Below, piece after piece: positions 1-7,341 of a stretch of DNA of 64,000 nucleotides. Each line of letters begins with the position of its first letter. Position 1 is the first letter of the stretch. The stretch lies in NCBI GenBank assembly GCA_022652545.1, contig JALCRM010000003.1, forward strand, positions 142,885 to 206,884. The letters run 5' to 3'. The notes under the pieces were generated by a model. The model was not told the DNA's origin and made no database searches. It worked only from the letters and a program-made list of their open reading frames with translations. The stretch comes from Lachnospiraceae bacterium (lineage in GTDB: Bacteria; Bacillota; Clostridia; Lachnospirales; Lachnospiraceae). The position numbers and the translations under genes were made by a program.

Positions 1-1
1 A

Positions 2-364
2 CAGACGGGCGAGATCCTGGTGGACGGCCTGGGCGTAGGGGATGTGGGAAACGTGGTGCTGAGAGACAGGCAGCACCTTGCGGAGGACGGCATCGTGATC
101 GTGTCCTTTGCCATGGACGGCTATACGGGAGAACTGGCTGCCGGACCGGAGATCACCTCGCGCGGCTTCGTGTTTGTCAAGGAGTCGGACGTCATGATGG
201 AGGAAGCGGTTTCCGTGGCGCGCGAAGCGATCGAAAAAGTGAGTGCACGCGGTATTTCCGACTGGAACAAGTACAAAGCGGCGGTTCGCGATGAGCTGGG
301 GGACTATTTCTGGAAGAAGACCCAGCGCAAGCCGATGGTCATTCCCATGATCCTGGAGACCTGA
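2..364 (+). CDS. rnj: Ribonuclease J, C-terminal part (cut by window edge)
   Basis: The reading frame is open from the first bases, so the gene begins upstream of the window. The visible 120 residues match the C-terminal end of RNase J (metallo-beta-lactamase/beta-CASP ribonuclease), including the segment SRGFVFVKES and the final tetramerisation-type domain ending in a Trp-Lys-Lys-Thr run with basic residues. RNase J is the 5'-3' exo- and endoribonuclease for mRNA turnover and rRNA maturation in Firmicutes. The catalytic histidines are outside the window and cannot be checked. The next gene starts about 100 bases downstream, and the order rnj, mltG-like, O-methyltransferase, U32 protein suggests one transcription unit. 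Confidence 0.9.
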   Translation, partial: QTGEILVDGLGVGDVGNVVLRDRQHLAEDGIVIVSFAMDGYTGELAAGPEITSRGFVFVKESDVMMEEAVSVAREAIEKVSARGISDWNKYKAAVRDELGDYFWKKTQRKPMVIPMILET

Positions 365-467
365 TGCAGGGCGCCCGGCTGCAGACGGATGTTTTTACGC
401 AACAGTTGTCCTGTGCCGCGCTGCGCAGGGATGAAGGGGAAAACAGGCTTTGAAAGGCAGATATCCG

Positions 468-992
468 ATGAACGGAAGACAATCTGTGCTGGATATGATC
501 GTGACGGTCGCAAAGTGGGTCCTGATCATCCTTCTGGTCCTCTTTTTCGTAAGGGAGGGGCAGAAGTACTACAGGATCGGGTACAGCGTCTTTTCTCCTA
601 CCGCGATGGACGCGGAAGGAAGCGGGAAGGACGTCGAGGTGACCATTACAAAGGACATGTCTGTAAAGGACATCGGCGCACTCCTGGAAAAGGACGGGCT
701 GATCCAGAACGGCAGCGTGTTTTATTACCAGGAACTTTTTTCCGCGTACCACGGCAAACTGATGCCCGGTACGTACACGCTGAACTCTTCCATGCTTCCG
801 GACGAAATGATGAAGACCATGAGCGCGGACTATGCCGATACGGCAGCTACGGGTGAATCGGCTTCGGAAGCGGGATCTTCGCTGACGTCAGATACCGCAT
901 CCTCGGATGCGTCTGCCGCGGGCGACAGCATCCTTCCGGCGGACAATGCCCCCGCCGCTGGCGACGGCACGGCAGCGGACGGTGCACAATGA
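468..992 (+). CDS. Short MltG/YceG-like membrane protein with Ser/Ala/Asp-rich tail
   Basis: A basic N-terminus and one membrane segment (about residues 12-32) are followed by an extracytoplasmic region resembling the LysM-like N-terminal subdomain of MltG/YceG (VTITKDMSVKDIGALLEKDG, then a GTYTL strand). At 174 residues it is far shorter than full MltG (about 340), and the catalytic domain is absent. The last 50 residues are low-complexity Ser/Ala/Asp/Thr. I chose the ATG at 468, with GAAAGG 10 bases upstream; an in-frame TTG at 450 is possible. A role in cell-wall remodelling is inferred from the family. The stop overlaps the start of the next gene (ATGA), implying translational coupling. 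Confidence 0.7.
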   Translation: MNGRQSVLDMIVTVAKWVLIILLVLFFVREGQKYYRIGYSVFSPTAMDAEGSGKDVEVTITKDMSVKDIGALLEKDGLIQNGSVFYYQELFSAYHGKLMPGTYTLNSSMLPDEMMKTMSADYADTAATGESASEAGSSLTSDTASSDASAAGDSILPADNAPAAGDGTAADGAQ

Positions 993-1648
993 AGGATGAA
1001 CGGGAGATACGGCTGACGGCTTTCATTGAATCGGTGAAGACCGTACAGCCGGCATATCTTGAAGAACTGCTGAATAAGGCGCTGGGCGAAGGGGTACCGG
1101 TCATAAGGCCCCAGACCCGGGGCCTTATTCGGTTTTTGCTCGAAACGGTACGCCCCCTGCAGATCCTGGAAGTGGGTACCGGGGTGGGGTATTCTGCACT
1201 GTTCATGCGGGAGTACGCGCCGGCGGCCGCCATCCTGACGATCGAAGCGGATCCGGCCCGCGCGGAAGAGGCGCGGCAGAATTTTGCAAAGGCGGGGGCA
1301 CAGAACATTACTCTCGCGGAGGACGATGCCGCAAAAGTACTTCCGGAACTTTCCGGCCCGTACGATTTTGTTTTCATGGACGGCCCGAAAGCGCAGTACC
1401 TGCATTATCTGCCGGAGGTCAAACGCCTGATGGCAGAGGGAGCCGTTCTGCTGTCGGACAACATCCTGCAGGAGGGAGAGATCCTGGAGTCCCGCTATGC
1501 GGTGACCCGCAGGAACCGCACGATCCATGCCAGGATGCGCAGCTATCTGGAAGCGCTGACGGAGGACCCCGGCCTGACCACGGTGATCCTCGGGACAGGG
1601 GACGGTGCGGCGATCACGTTGAAAAGGAGAAAGACCGGACATGAATGA
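989..1648 (+). CDS. SAM-dependent O-methyltransferase (family 3)
   Basis: This 219-residue class I methyltransferase has the SAM-binding glycine motif (EVGTGVGYSALFM, about residues 54-66), an acidic strand end (TIEADPARAEEA) and the DFVFMDGPKAQY segment typical of the family 3 O-methyltransferases (TrmR/YrrM-like). TrmR of Bacillus subtilis makes 5-methoxyuridine in tRNA wobble positions, and its gene also sits beside U32 genes, so tRNA modification is the best guess here. It starts by ATGA overlap with the preceding gene and overlaps the next start by 8 bases, so the four genes are tightly coupled. Confidence 0.85.
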   Translation: MKDEREIRLTAFIESVKTVQPAYLEELLNKALGEGVPVIRPQTRGLIRFLLETVRPLQILEVGTGVGYSALFMREYAPAAAILTIEADPARAEEARQNFAKAGAQNITLAEDDAAKVLPELSGPYDFVFMDGPKAQYLHYLPEVKRLMAEGAVLLSDNILQEGEILESRYAVTRRNRTIHARMRSYLEALTEDPGLTTVILGTGDGAAITLKRRKTGHE

Positions 1649-2897
1649 TCCTGCACGTATCGGAAGAACAGGCCGGAAGCCGGAGCTGCTGGTGCCGGCC
1701 GGCAGTCTCGGCGTGCTGAAGACCGCCGTACGGTTCGGGGCCGACGCCGTCTATATCGGCGGGGAAGCCTACGGACTGCGGGCCAGGGCCAGAAATTTTG
1801 ACCGGGATGAAATGGCGGAGGGCATCCGCTATGCGCACGAACACGGTGTCCGCGTGCATGTGACAGCCAATATCATCGCACACGACGAAGATCTGCCGGG
1901 GGCGGAGGCGTACTTCCGCGAGCTGGCGGAACTGCGGCCGGATGCGCTGATCATCGCGGACCCGGGCATGCTGCGGCTGGCGCAGGAGAACTGCCCGGGC
2001 ATCGAACTGCACATTTCCACACAGGCCAACAGCACGAACAGGCTGACGTTCCGGTTCTGGCACGAGGCAGGCGCTTCGCGCATCGTCTGTGCCAGGGAGC
2101 TGAGCCTTGCCGAGATCCGCGGCATCCGCGAGGCGGTGCCGGACGATCTGGAGATCGAGGCCTTTGTGCACGGGGCCATGTGCATCTCCTACTCCGGGCG
2201 CTGCCTGCTGTCATCGTACCTGACCGGCAGGGACGCGAACCGCGGGGAGTGTGCGCACCCCTGCCGCTGGAAATACGCGCTGCAGGAAGAGAAGAGGCCC
2301 GGCCAGTATTTTCCCATTGAGGAGAACGGGCGGGGCTCCTATATTCTGAACTCGAAGGATCTGTGCATGGTCGGGCACATACCGGAACTGCTCGCAGCGG
2401 GTATCGACGCGTTCAAGATCGAAGGCAGGATGAAGACCGAACTGTATGTGGCCACGGTGGCGCGCACCTACAGGAAGGCGATCGATGACTGCATGGAGAG
2501 CGAGGCAAAATACCGCGCAGCCCTGCCCTGGTACATGGACGAGATCCGCCGTTGCACCTGCCGGGAATTCACGACCGGCTTCTATTTCGGAAAACCTTCG
2601 GAGGAGTCCATGGAATATGCGGATGCGCTTTATGTGAGCGAGGCGGTCTATCTGGGCACCGTGGATGCCGTGGACGGAGAAGGCCGTGCGCACTTTGAGC
2701 AGAAAAACAAGTTCTCCCGGGGCGACACGATCGAGATCATGAAACCGGACGGCCGCGACGTGAAGGCAGAGGTGCTTTCCCTTCAGACGGAAGACGGTCT
2801 GTATACGGAAAGCGCGCCGCATCCGCAGGAAAAACTGTGGGTGACCCTGTCTGAAAAGCCGTCCCCGGGCGACCTCCTGCGCAGCTGCCGGGCGTGA
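1641..2897 (+). CDS. Peptidase U32 family protein (TrhP/RlhA type RNA hydroxylation factor)
   Basis: The 418-residue protein has the N-terminal TIM-barrel start ELLVPAGSLGVLKTAV and the U32 signature around residues 173-192, including EAFVHGAMC and SGRCLLSS. Four cysteines (AMC, GRC, GEC, HPC) fit the iron-sulfur site of this family. Although named peptidases, characterised members (TrhP, RlhA, UbiU/V) hydroxylate tRNA, rRNA or quinone precursors using prephenate-linked chemistry or an Fe-S cluster. The neighbouring TrmR-like methyltransferase fits the tRNA pathway in which U34 is hydroxylated and then methylated. That pathway assignment is inference; the family call is strong. Confidence 0.88.
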   Translation: MNDPARIGRTGRKPELLVPAGSLGVLKTAVRFGADAVYIGGEAYGLRARARNFDRDEMAEGIRYAHEHGVRVHVTANIIAHDEDLPGAEAYFRELAELRPDALIIADPGMLRLAQENCPGIELHISTQANSTNRLTFRFWHEAGASRIVCARELSLAEIRGIREAVPDDLEIEAFVHGAMCISYSGRCLLSSYLTGRDANRGECAHPCRWKYALQEEKRPGQYFPIEENGRGSYILNSKDLCMVGHIPELLAAGIDAFKIEGRMKTELYVATVARTYRKAIDDCMESEAKYRAALPWYMDEIRRCTCREFTTGFYFGKPSEESMEYADALYVSEAVYLGTVDAVDGEGRAHFEQKNKFSRGDTIEIMKPDGRDVKAEVLSLQTEDGLYTESAPHPQEKLWVTLSEKPSPGDLLRSCRA

Positions 2898-3005
2898 GAA
2901 AAGCCGCGCGCGGACAGTGCCGCTGCACGGCAGGCTTGTTTTTTTCGGCGGCCGGGTGCATCTTATATATATTATTTTCGAAACAGCAGAGTTGATTGGC
3001 GAGGG

Positions 3006-3025
3006 ACTGCCTGCAGACAGGCAGT
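3006..3025 (+). promoter_or_regulatory. Perfect 8-bp hairpin in the glutamine synthetase leader
   Basis: ACTGCCTG, the loop CAGA and CAGGCAGT form an uninterrupted 8-bp stem ending 18 bases before the glnN start. No U-run follows, so it is not an intrinsic terminator. It lies just upstream of the Shine-Dalgarno sequence (AACGGAGAGG) and could affect mRNA stability or translation. The role is inference. Confidence 0.4.
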
Positions 3026-3043
3026 GCCGCAGAACGGAGAGGT

Positions 3044-5155
3044 ATGACGGATAAGATCAATGTCGAAGAGATATTCGGTGAAGACGTGTTTTCACTGAGT
3101 ACGATGCGTGAACGCCTGCCCAAGAGCGTTTTCCGCAAAGTCGTCAGCATCATGGACGAAGGCGGGGAACTGACCCGGGCGGAAGCGGACGTCATCGCGA
3201 AGGCCATGAAGGACTGGGCCATGGAAAACGGAGCCACGCACTATACGCACTGGTTCCAGCCGCTCACGGGGATCACGGCCGAAAAGCACGACTCCTTCGT
3301 CAACAGTCCGGACCGCGAGGGCCATATGATGATGGAGTTTTCCGGCAAGGAACTCATCATGGGCGAGCCGGACGCTTCGTCCTTCCCTTCCGGCGGGCTG
3401 CGCTCCACGTTCGAGGCGCGCGGCTACACGACCTGGGACGTTACTTCCCCGGCTTTCCTCAAGAAGACCGGCGCCGGTTCGACGCTCTGCATACCCACCG
3501 CATTCTGCTCCTACAGGGGAGAGGCTCTGGACAAAAAGACGCCCCTTCTGCGTTCGATGGAGGCGCTGAGCACGCAGGCAGTGCGTCTGCTGCGCATTCT
3601 CGGCGATACGGAGACCAGGAAAGTGATCCCCAGCGTGGGTGCCGAGCAGGAATATTTCATCGTGAATGCGGAAAAATATAAAAAGAGGCCCGACCTAATC
3701 TTCACCGGCCGTACGCTGTTCGGCGCGCCCGCCCCGAAGGGCCAGGAAATGGAGGACCATTACTTCGGCGTCATCCGCGAGCATGTCGGCGAGTATATGA
3801 AGGACCTGAACACGGAGCTCTGGAGCCTGGGTGTGCCTGCCAAAACACAGCACAACGAAGTGGCTCCGGCCCAGCACGAGCTGGCGCCGATCTATGAAAA
3901 CGCCAACATCGCCTGCGATCACAACCAGATCGTCATGGAGGCCATGAAACGGGTGGCCGAACACCACGGCCTGCGCTGCCTGCTGCACGAGAAGCCGTTT
4001 GCGGGCGTCAACGGTTCCGGGAAACACAACAACTGGTCGCTGACCACGGACAAGGGACAGAACCTGCTCGATCCCGGCGAATCTCCGGAAGACAACGTCC
4101 AGTTCCTGCTGGTGCTCTCCTGTATCCTCAAGGCAGTGGATATCCACGCGGATCTGCTCCGGCAGAGCGCTTCGGATGTCGGCAACGATCACCGTCTCGG
4201 CGAGAACGAGGCGCCGCCGGCCATCGTTTCCGTATTCCTCGGCGAGCAGCTCGGCGACGTCGTGAAACAGCTCCTGGAAACAGGCACGGCAGCCAAGCAT
4301 ATACAGGGCGGCGTGTTGCGTACCGGCATTTCCACGATGCCCGACCTCAGGATGGATGCGACCGACCGCAACCGTACGTCGCCGTTCGCCTTCACGGGCA
4401 ATAAGTTCGAGTTCCGCATGGTGGGTTCCGCGGATTCCATCAGCAGCTGCAATACCGTGCTGAACGCCATTGTGGCGGAAGCCTTCAGCGACGCTTCCGA
4501 CAGGCTGGAGAAGGCGGCTTCCCTCGACATTGCCGTACACGATCTCATCAAGGAAAACCTGAAGGACCATCAGCGCATCATCTTCAACGGCAACGGCTAC
4601 GCCGACGCGTGGGTCCGCGAAGCGGCCCGCAGGGGACTGCCCAATATCCCCAGTTCGATCGAAGCCGCACCGGCGCTCACGACGCCGAAGGCGGTCGCGC
4701 TGTTCGAGAGGTTCGCGATCTTCTCCAAGTCGGAGCTTGTTTCGCGCGAGGAGATCATTTACGAGACCTACGCCAAGACGATCACGATCGAGGCGCGCAC
4801 GATGATCGATATGGCAGGCAGACAGATCATTCCGGCCTGTGTCGACTATGCCGGGAGCCTGGCCGGAGATGTCAATGCGCTGAACGAAGCGGGCGTTTCG
4901 TCGGCAGCCGGTACGGATCGCCTGCGCGAGATCGCGGACAATATCGATACCGCCCAGAACGCGCTGCGTAGCCTGCAGGCGCTGGATGCAAAATGCATCA
5001 GCCTGAAGGATGTGAAAGAGAAGGCCTTCTTCTGCAAGGACTCCATGAAGCCGGCCATGATTGCGCTGCGCCGTCCCTGCGACCGTCTGGAGAACCTCAT
5101 CGACAAGTCCGTGTGGCCGTTCCCTACCTATGAGGATCTGATGTTCGAGGTGTAA
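3044..5155 (+). CDS. glnN: Type III glutamine synthetase (GSIII)
   Basis: Makes glutamine from glutamate, ammonia and ATP in the cytosol. The protein is 703 residues, the usual size for the GSIII family and much longer than GSI (about 470). It begins with the family N-terminus (VEEIFGEDVFSLSTMRERLPK) and contains the GSIII core motifs KTQHNEVAPAQHE, NGSGKHNNWS and LGENEAPPAIVS, which carry metal and ATP ligands. The ATG at 3044 has GGAGAGG directly upstream; an upstream in-frame TTG at 2996 has no such site. It is a single gene, followed by a tRNA-Gln gene with its own promoter. Confidence 0.95.
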   Translation: MTDKINVEEIFGEDVFSLSTMRERLPKSVFRKVVSIMDEGGELTRAEADVIAKAMKDWAMENGATHYTHWFQPLTGITAEKHDSFVNSPDREGHMMMEFSGKELIMGEPDASSFPSGGLRSTFEARGYTTWDVTSPAFLKKTGAGSTLCIPTAFCSYRGEALDKKTPLLRSMEALSTQAVRLLRILGDTETRKVIPSVGAEQEYFIVNAEKYKKRPDLIFTGRTLFGAPAPKGQEMEDHYFGVIREHVGEYMKDLNTELWSLGVPAKTQHNEVAPAQHELAPIYENANIACDHNQIVMEAMKRVAEHHGLRCLLHEKPFAGVNGSGKHNNWSLTTDKGQNLLDPGESPEDNVQFLLVLSCILKAVDIHADLLRQSASDVGNDHRLGENEAPPAIVSVFLGEQLGDVVKQLLETGTAAKHIQGGVLRTGISTMPDLRMDATDRNRTSPFAFTGNKFEFRMVGSADSISSCNTVLNAIVAEAFSDASDRLEKAASLDIAVHDLIKENLKDHQRIIFNGNGYADAWVREAARRGLPNIPSSIEAAPALTTPKAVALFERFAIFSKSELVSREEIIYETYAKTITIEARTMIDMAGRQIIPACVDYAGSLAGDVNALNEAGVSSAAGTDRLREIADNIDTAQNALRSLQALDAKCISLKDVKEKAFFCKDSMKPAMIALRRPCDRLENLIDKSVWPFPTYEDLMFEV

Positions 5156-5194
5156 GCGGACACCTGCGGCAGGGCAGGAGCCTTTATAAAACTC

Positions 5195-5223
5195 TTGCAA
5201 TATCGCAGGCCGTCTTGTATAAT
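5195..5223 (+). promoter_or_regulatory. Sigma-A promoter of tRNA-Gln
   Basis: TTGCAA at 5195-5200, a 17-base spacer and a perfect TATAAT at 5218-5223. The predicted start falls about 30 bases before the tRNA. Confidence 0.85.
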
Positions 5224-5263
5224 TCTGTCTTGCAGTTGGCGGAGAACCTTCTGCGGGACATAA

Positions 5264-5336
5264 TGGGCTATAGCCAAGCGGTAAGGCAACGGACTCTGAC
5301 TCCGTCATTTCGCTGGTTCGAATCCAGCTAGCCCAG
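5264..5336 (+). tRNA. tRNA-Gln (anticodon CTG)
   Basis: A full cloverleaf can be drawn. Acceptor stem TGGGCTA pairs with TAGCCCA, the anticodon stem ACGGA/TCCGT encloses the loop CTCTGAC with anticodon CTG, and the T arm GCTGG/CCAGC encloses TTCGAAT. The discriminator base is G, as usual for tRNA-Gln. The CCA end is not encoded, so it must be added by the nucleotidyltransferase, a candidate for which is encoded at 44505. The CTG anticodon reads CAG, a codon frequent in these GC-rich genes. Confidence 0.96.
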
Positions 5337-5341
5337 CGATG

Positions 5342-5378
5342 AAGACCCCCGGGAAACACTCCCGGGGGTCTTGTTTTT
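5342..5378 (+). terminator. Intrinsic terminator after tRNA-Gln
   Basis: A 13-bp perfect stem (AAGACCCCCGGGA with TCCCGGGGGTCTT) and a 5-base loop are followed by GTTTTT. Confidence 0.93.
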
Positions 5379-5409
5379 ACAGTCACGTGACAGAAGGAAA
5401 GGAAATATC

Positions 5410-6189
5410 ATGTACTATACTTTTGACAGCAGGATACGCTACAGCGAAGTGGATGCCGAAGGACTGCTGCGGATGGACGCGCTGGTGCAGTACTTTCAGG
5501 ACTGCTCCACGTTCCAGTCGGAGGACGGCGGAGTAGGGATCGGCTATATGCAGGACAACGACGCCCACTGGCTTGTGAATTATTACCAGATAGACGCGTC
5601 CCGCCTGCCGGTGTACGGGGAGCGGGTAAGGATCGGCACGGTCCCCTACGAGCAGAAGAGCTTTCTGGGCATCCGTAACTTCTTTATGGAAACGGAAGCG
5701 GGCGAGCGGCTGGCCGTCGCCAATTCCGTCTGGTCCCTGATCAACATGGAACGCATGAAGCCGGTCATGGTCCCGCAGAAGATGCTGGACTGCTACGTCA
5801 TTCACGACCGCCTGGAGATGGATTACAAGCCGCGCAAGATGAAGGTCCCGGAAGGACCCGGGAAGGCGGGAAAGCCGATCGAAGTGACGGAGACGCACAT
5901 GGATTCCAACCGCCATGTCAACAATGTGCAGTATGTGCGTTTTGCCATGGATATGGTGCCGGAAGGCAGCCTCATCACCGGGCTGCGGATCGAATACAAA
6001 AAGCAGGCAAAACTGGGCGATATCATCACACCAGTGTGCTGGGAAAACGGCGGACTGCTGGTCACTTCGCTGAACGGAGAAGACGGGACACCCTTCGCGC
6101 TCACGGAGATGAAGGTGCGCGAAAGGACAGCGGCGGAAACGGATGCCTGGCGCCGCCTGAAGCCCGGGGAAGAGGGACCGATATGCTGA
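5410..6189 (+). CDS. Acyl-ACP thioesterase
   Basis: A 259-residue double-hotdog protein of the FatA/FatB-like bacterial acyl-ACP thioesterase family, which releases free fatty acids from acyl carrier protein. The first hotdog starts with FDSRIRYSEVDAEGLL. The second carries the Asn/His active-site region HMDSNRHVNNVQYVR near residue 170. The ATG at 5410 follows GAAGGAAAGGAAA. The gene lies downstream of the tRNA-Gln terminator. Its stop overlaps the start of cvfB by 7 bases, so the two are probably co-translated. Confidence 0.88.
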   Translation: MYYTFDSRIRYSEVDAEGLLRMDALVQYFQDCSTFQSEDGGVGIGYMQDNDAHWLVNYYQIDASRLPVYGERVRIGTVPYEQKSFLGIRNFFMETEAGERLAVANSVWSLINMERMKPVMVPQKMLDCYVIHDRLEMDYKPRKMKVPEGPGKAGKPIEVTETHMDSNRHVNNVQYVRFAMDMVPEGSLITGLRIEYKKQAKLGDIITPVCWENGGLLVTSLNGEDGTPFALTEMKVRERTAAETDAWRRLKPGEEGPIC

Positions 6190-7025
6190 AACTCGGAGAA
6201 AAACAGGAACTGCAGATCGAAAAGACCGTCGATTTCGGCTGTTATCTGACGGACCCGGAGGATGCCGGAGAACGGGTGCTGCTGCCGAAGTCGCAGGTGC
6301 CGGAAGGCGCCGCAGACGGTGATATCGTGGAGGTCTTTCTCTACAGGGATTCGGAGGACAGGCTCATTGCCACACGGAAGGAGCCGGCCCTCACGCTGCA
6401 CACTCCCGGTTTCCTTACGGTAAAACAGGAGACTTCCGCCGGGGCATTTCTGGACTGGGGCCTGGACAAGGACCTGCTGCTGCCGTTCCGCGAACAGCCG
6501 CGCGGTGTCAGGGTGCACGAGGGGCAGAGCTGCCTGGTGGCGCCTTACATTGACAAAACAGGGCGCCTGTGCGCGACGATGAATGTCTATCCGTATCTGC
6601 GCACCGACAGTCCGTACAAGGCAGGGGACCACGTCACCGGCCTGGTCTACTGGACGAGCGACAACTTCGGCACCTTCGTGGCCGTGGACAACCTCTATTC
6701 GGCGCTGATCCCGAAACGCGAGCCGGCCAGGCAGCTGCAGCCCGGCGAAACTGTTACGGCGCGCGTATCGGCGGTAAAACCCGACGGCAAACTGGACCTG
6801 AGCCTCCGCGAAAAGGCGTACATCCAGATGGATACCGACGCAGACAGCCTGCTGCATAAAATGGAAAGCTGCGGCGGCAGCCTGCCTTTCACTGACCGCG
6901 CGGATCCCGGGCTGATCCTTCGGGAAACGGGCATGAGTAAAAACGAGTTCAAGCGCGCGGTGGGGCGTCTGCTGAAGAACGGCCGCATCGAGATCACGGA
7001 GGATGCGATACGCCTGACCAGATGA
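6183..7025 (+). CDS. cvfB: CvfB-family S1 RNA-binding protein
   Basis: The 280-residue protein contains repeated S1-like OB folds (an N-terminal GCYLTD segment, a central GAFLDWGLDKDLLLP and a third TFVAVDNLYSALIP) and a C-terminal winged helix (GMSKNEFKRAVGRLLKNGRI). This is the CvfB/YitL layout. Known members bind RNA and influence virulence or stress gene expression, but the molecular role is not settled. The start at 6183 overlaps the thioesterase stop and has AGAGGGA upstream. Confidence 0.87.
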   Translation: MLKLGEKQELQIEKTVDFGCYLTDPEDAGERVLLPKSQVPEGAADGDIVEVFLYRDSEDRLIATRKEPALTLHTPGFLTVKQETSAGAFLDWGLDKDLLLPFREQPRGVRVHEGQSCLVAPYIDKTGRLCATMNVYPYLRTDSPYKAGDHVTGLVYWTSDNFGTFVAVDNLYSALIPKREPARQLQPGETVTARVSAVKPDGKLDLSLREKAYIQMDTDADSLLHKMESCGGSLPFTDRADPGLILRETGMSKNEFKRAVGRLLKNGRIEITEDAIRLTR

Positions 7026-7037
7026 ACGTCCGGGAGA

Positions 7038-7060
7038 ACAGGCCGGCTGCCGGCTTGTTT
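7038..7060 (+). terminator. Probable terminator after cvfB
   Basis: ACAGGCCGG pairs with CCGGCTTGT (one G-U) around a CTG loop and runs into TTGTTTTGA. The U tract is short and overlaps the -35 box of the next promoter, so efficiency is uncertain. Confidence 0.5.
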
Positions 7061-7086
7061 TGACAGCACGGCAATCATGCTATAAT
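7060..7086 (+). promoter_or_regulatory. Promoter of the repeat leader and CPBP gene
   Basis: TTGACA at 7060-7065 and TATAAT at 7081-7086 preceded by TG (extended -10). The spacer is only 15 bases, which the extended -10 may compensate. The transcript would start just before repeat copy A. Confidence 0.65.
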
Positions 7087-7114
7087 GAAAAAACATCCGC
7101 ATCCGCGCAGGTAC

Positions 7115-7237
7115 ATGCCGCTGATGCGGCACTTTCAAACCGCAGCAGCGGTGCTGACGCACCGGCTGCAACAGCGGCGCGAAGTGTTGCCGATGTTCAT
7201 TTCGGAGAATCTGAAGATTCTCCTCATGGAGGGATAA
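7115..7237 (+). repeat. RBS-hairpin leader element, copy A (also a 40-codon ORF)
   Basis: This is the first of two tandem copies. Its parts in order are: TGCGG/CCGCA stem; a bulged stem GCAGC-AG-CGGTGC, loop TGAC, GCACCG-GCTGC (7142-7169); then the hairpin GGAGAATC/TGAA/GATTCTCC (7204-7223), linker TCAT and the Shine-Dalgarno sequence GGAGGG (7228-7233). The copy is also an open frame from ATG 7115 to TAA 7237, encoding 40 residues beginning MPLMRHFQTAAAVL and ending ISENLKILLMEG. Copies B (7240), C (34729) and D (57172) share its 3' half. Confidence 0.8.
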
Positions 7238-7239
7238 GT

Positions 7240-7341
7240 TTGAAATTGCCGCTGATGCGGCTCTTTCAAACCGCAGCATCGGTGCTGGCGCACCGGCTGC
7301 CCATTTCGGAGAATCTGAAGATTCTCCTCATGGAGGGAGAT
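7240..7341 (+). repeat. RBS-hairpin leader element, copy B
   Basis: Near-identical to copy A in its shared parts. It has the bulged stem GCAGC-AT-CGGTGC, loop TGGC, GCACCG-GCTGC (7273-7300), the hairpin GGAGAATC/TGAA/GATTCTCC (7308-7327), linker TCAT and SD GGAGGG (7332-7337), four bases before the CPBP ATG. Copy A's 28-base insert between the two hairpins is missing here. The frame corresponding to copy A's ORF stays open into the CPBP gene, so a TTG at 7240, served by copy A's SD, could add 34 residues to that protein. Confidence 0.8.

Noticed and set aside
5224-5336. Functional link between the glutamine synthetase gene and adjacent tRNA-Gln
   Set aside because: The tRNA has its own consensus promoter and terminator, so adjacency is probably chance.
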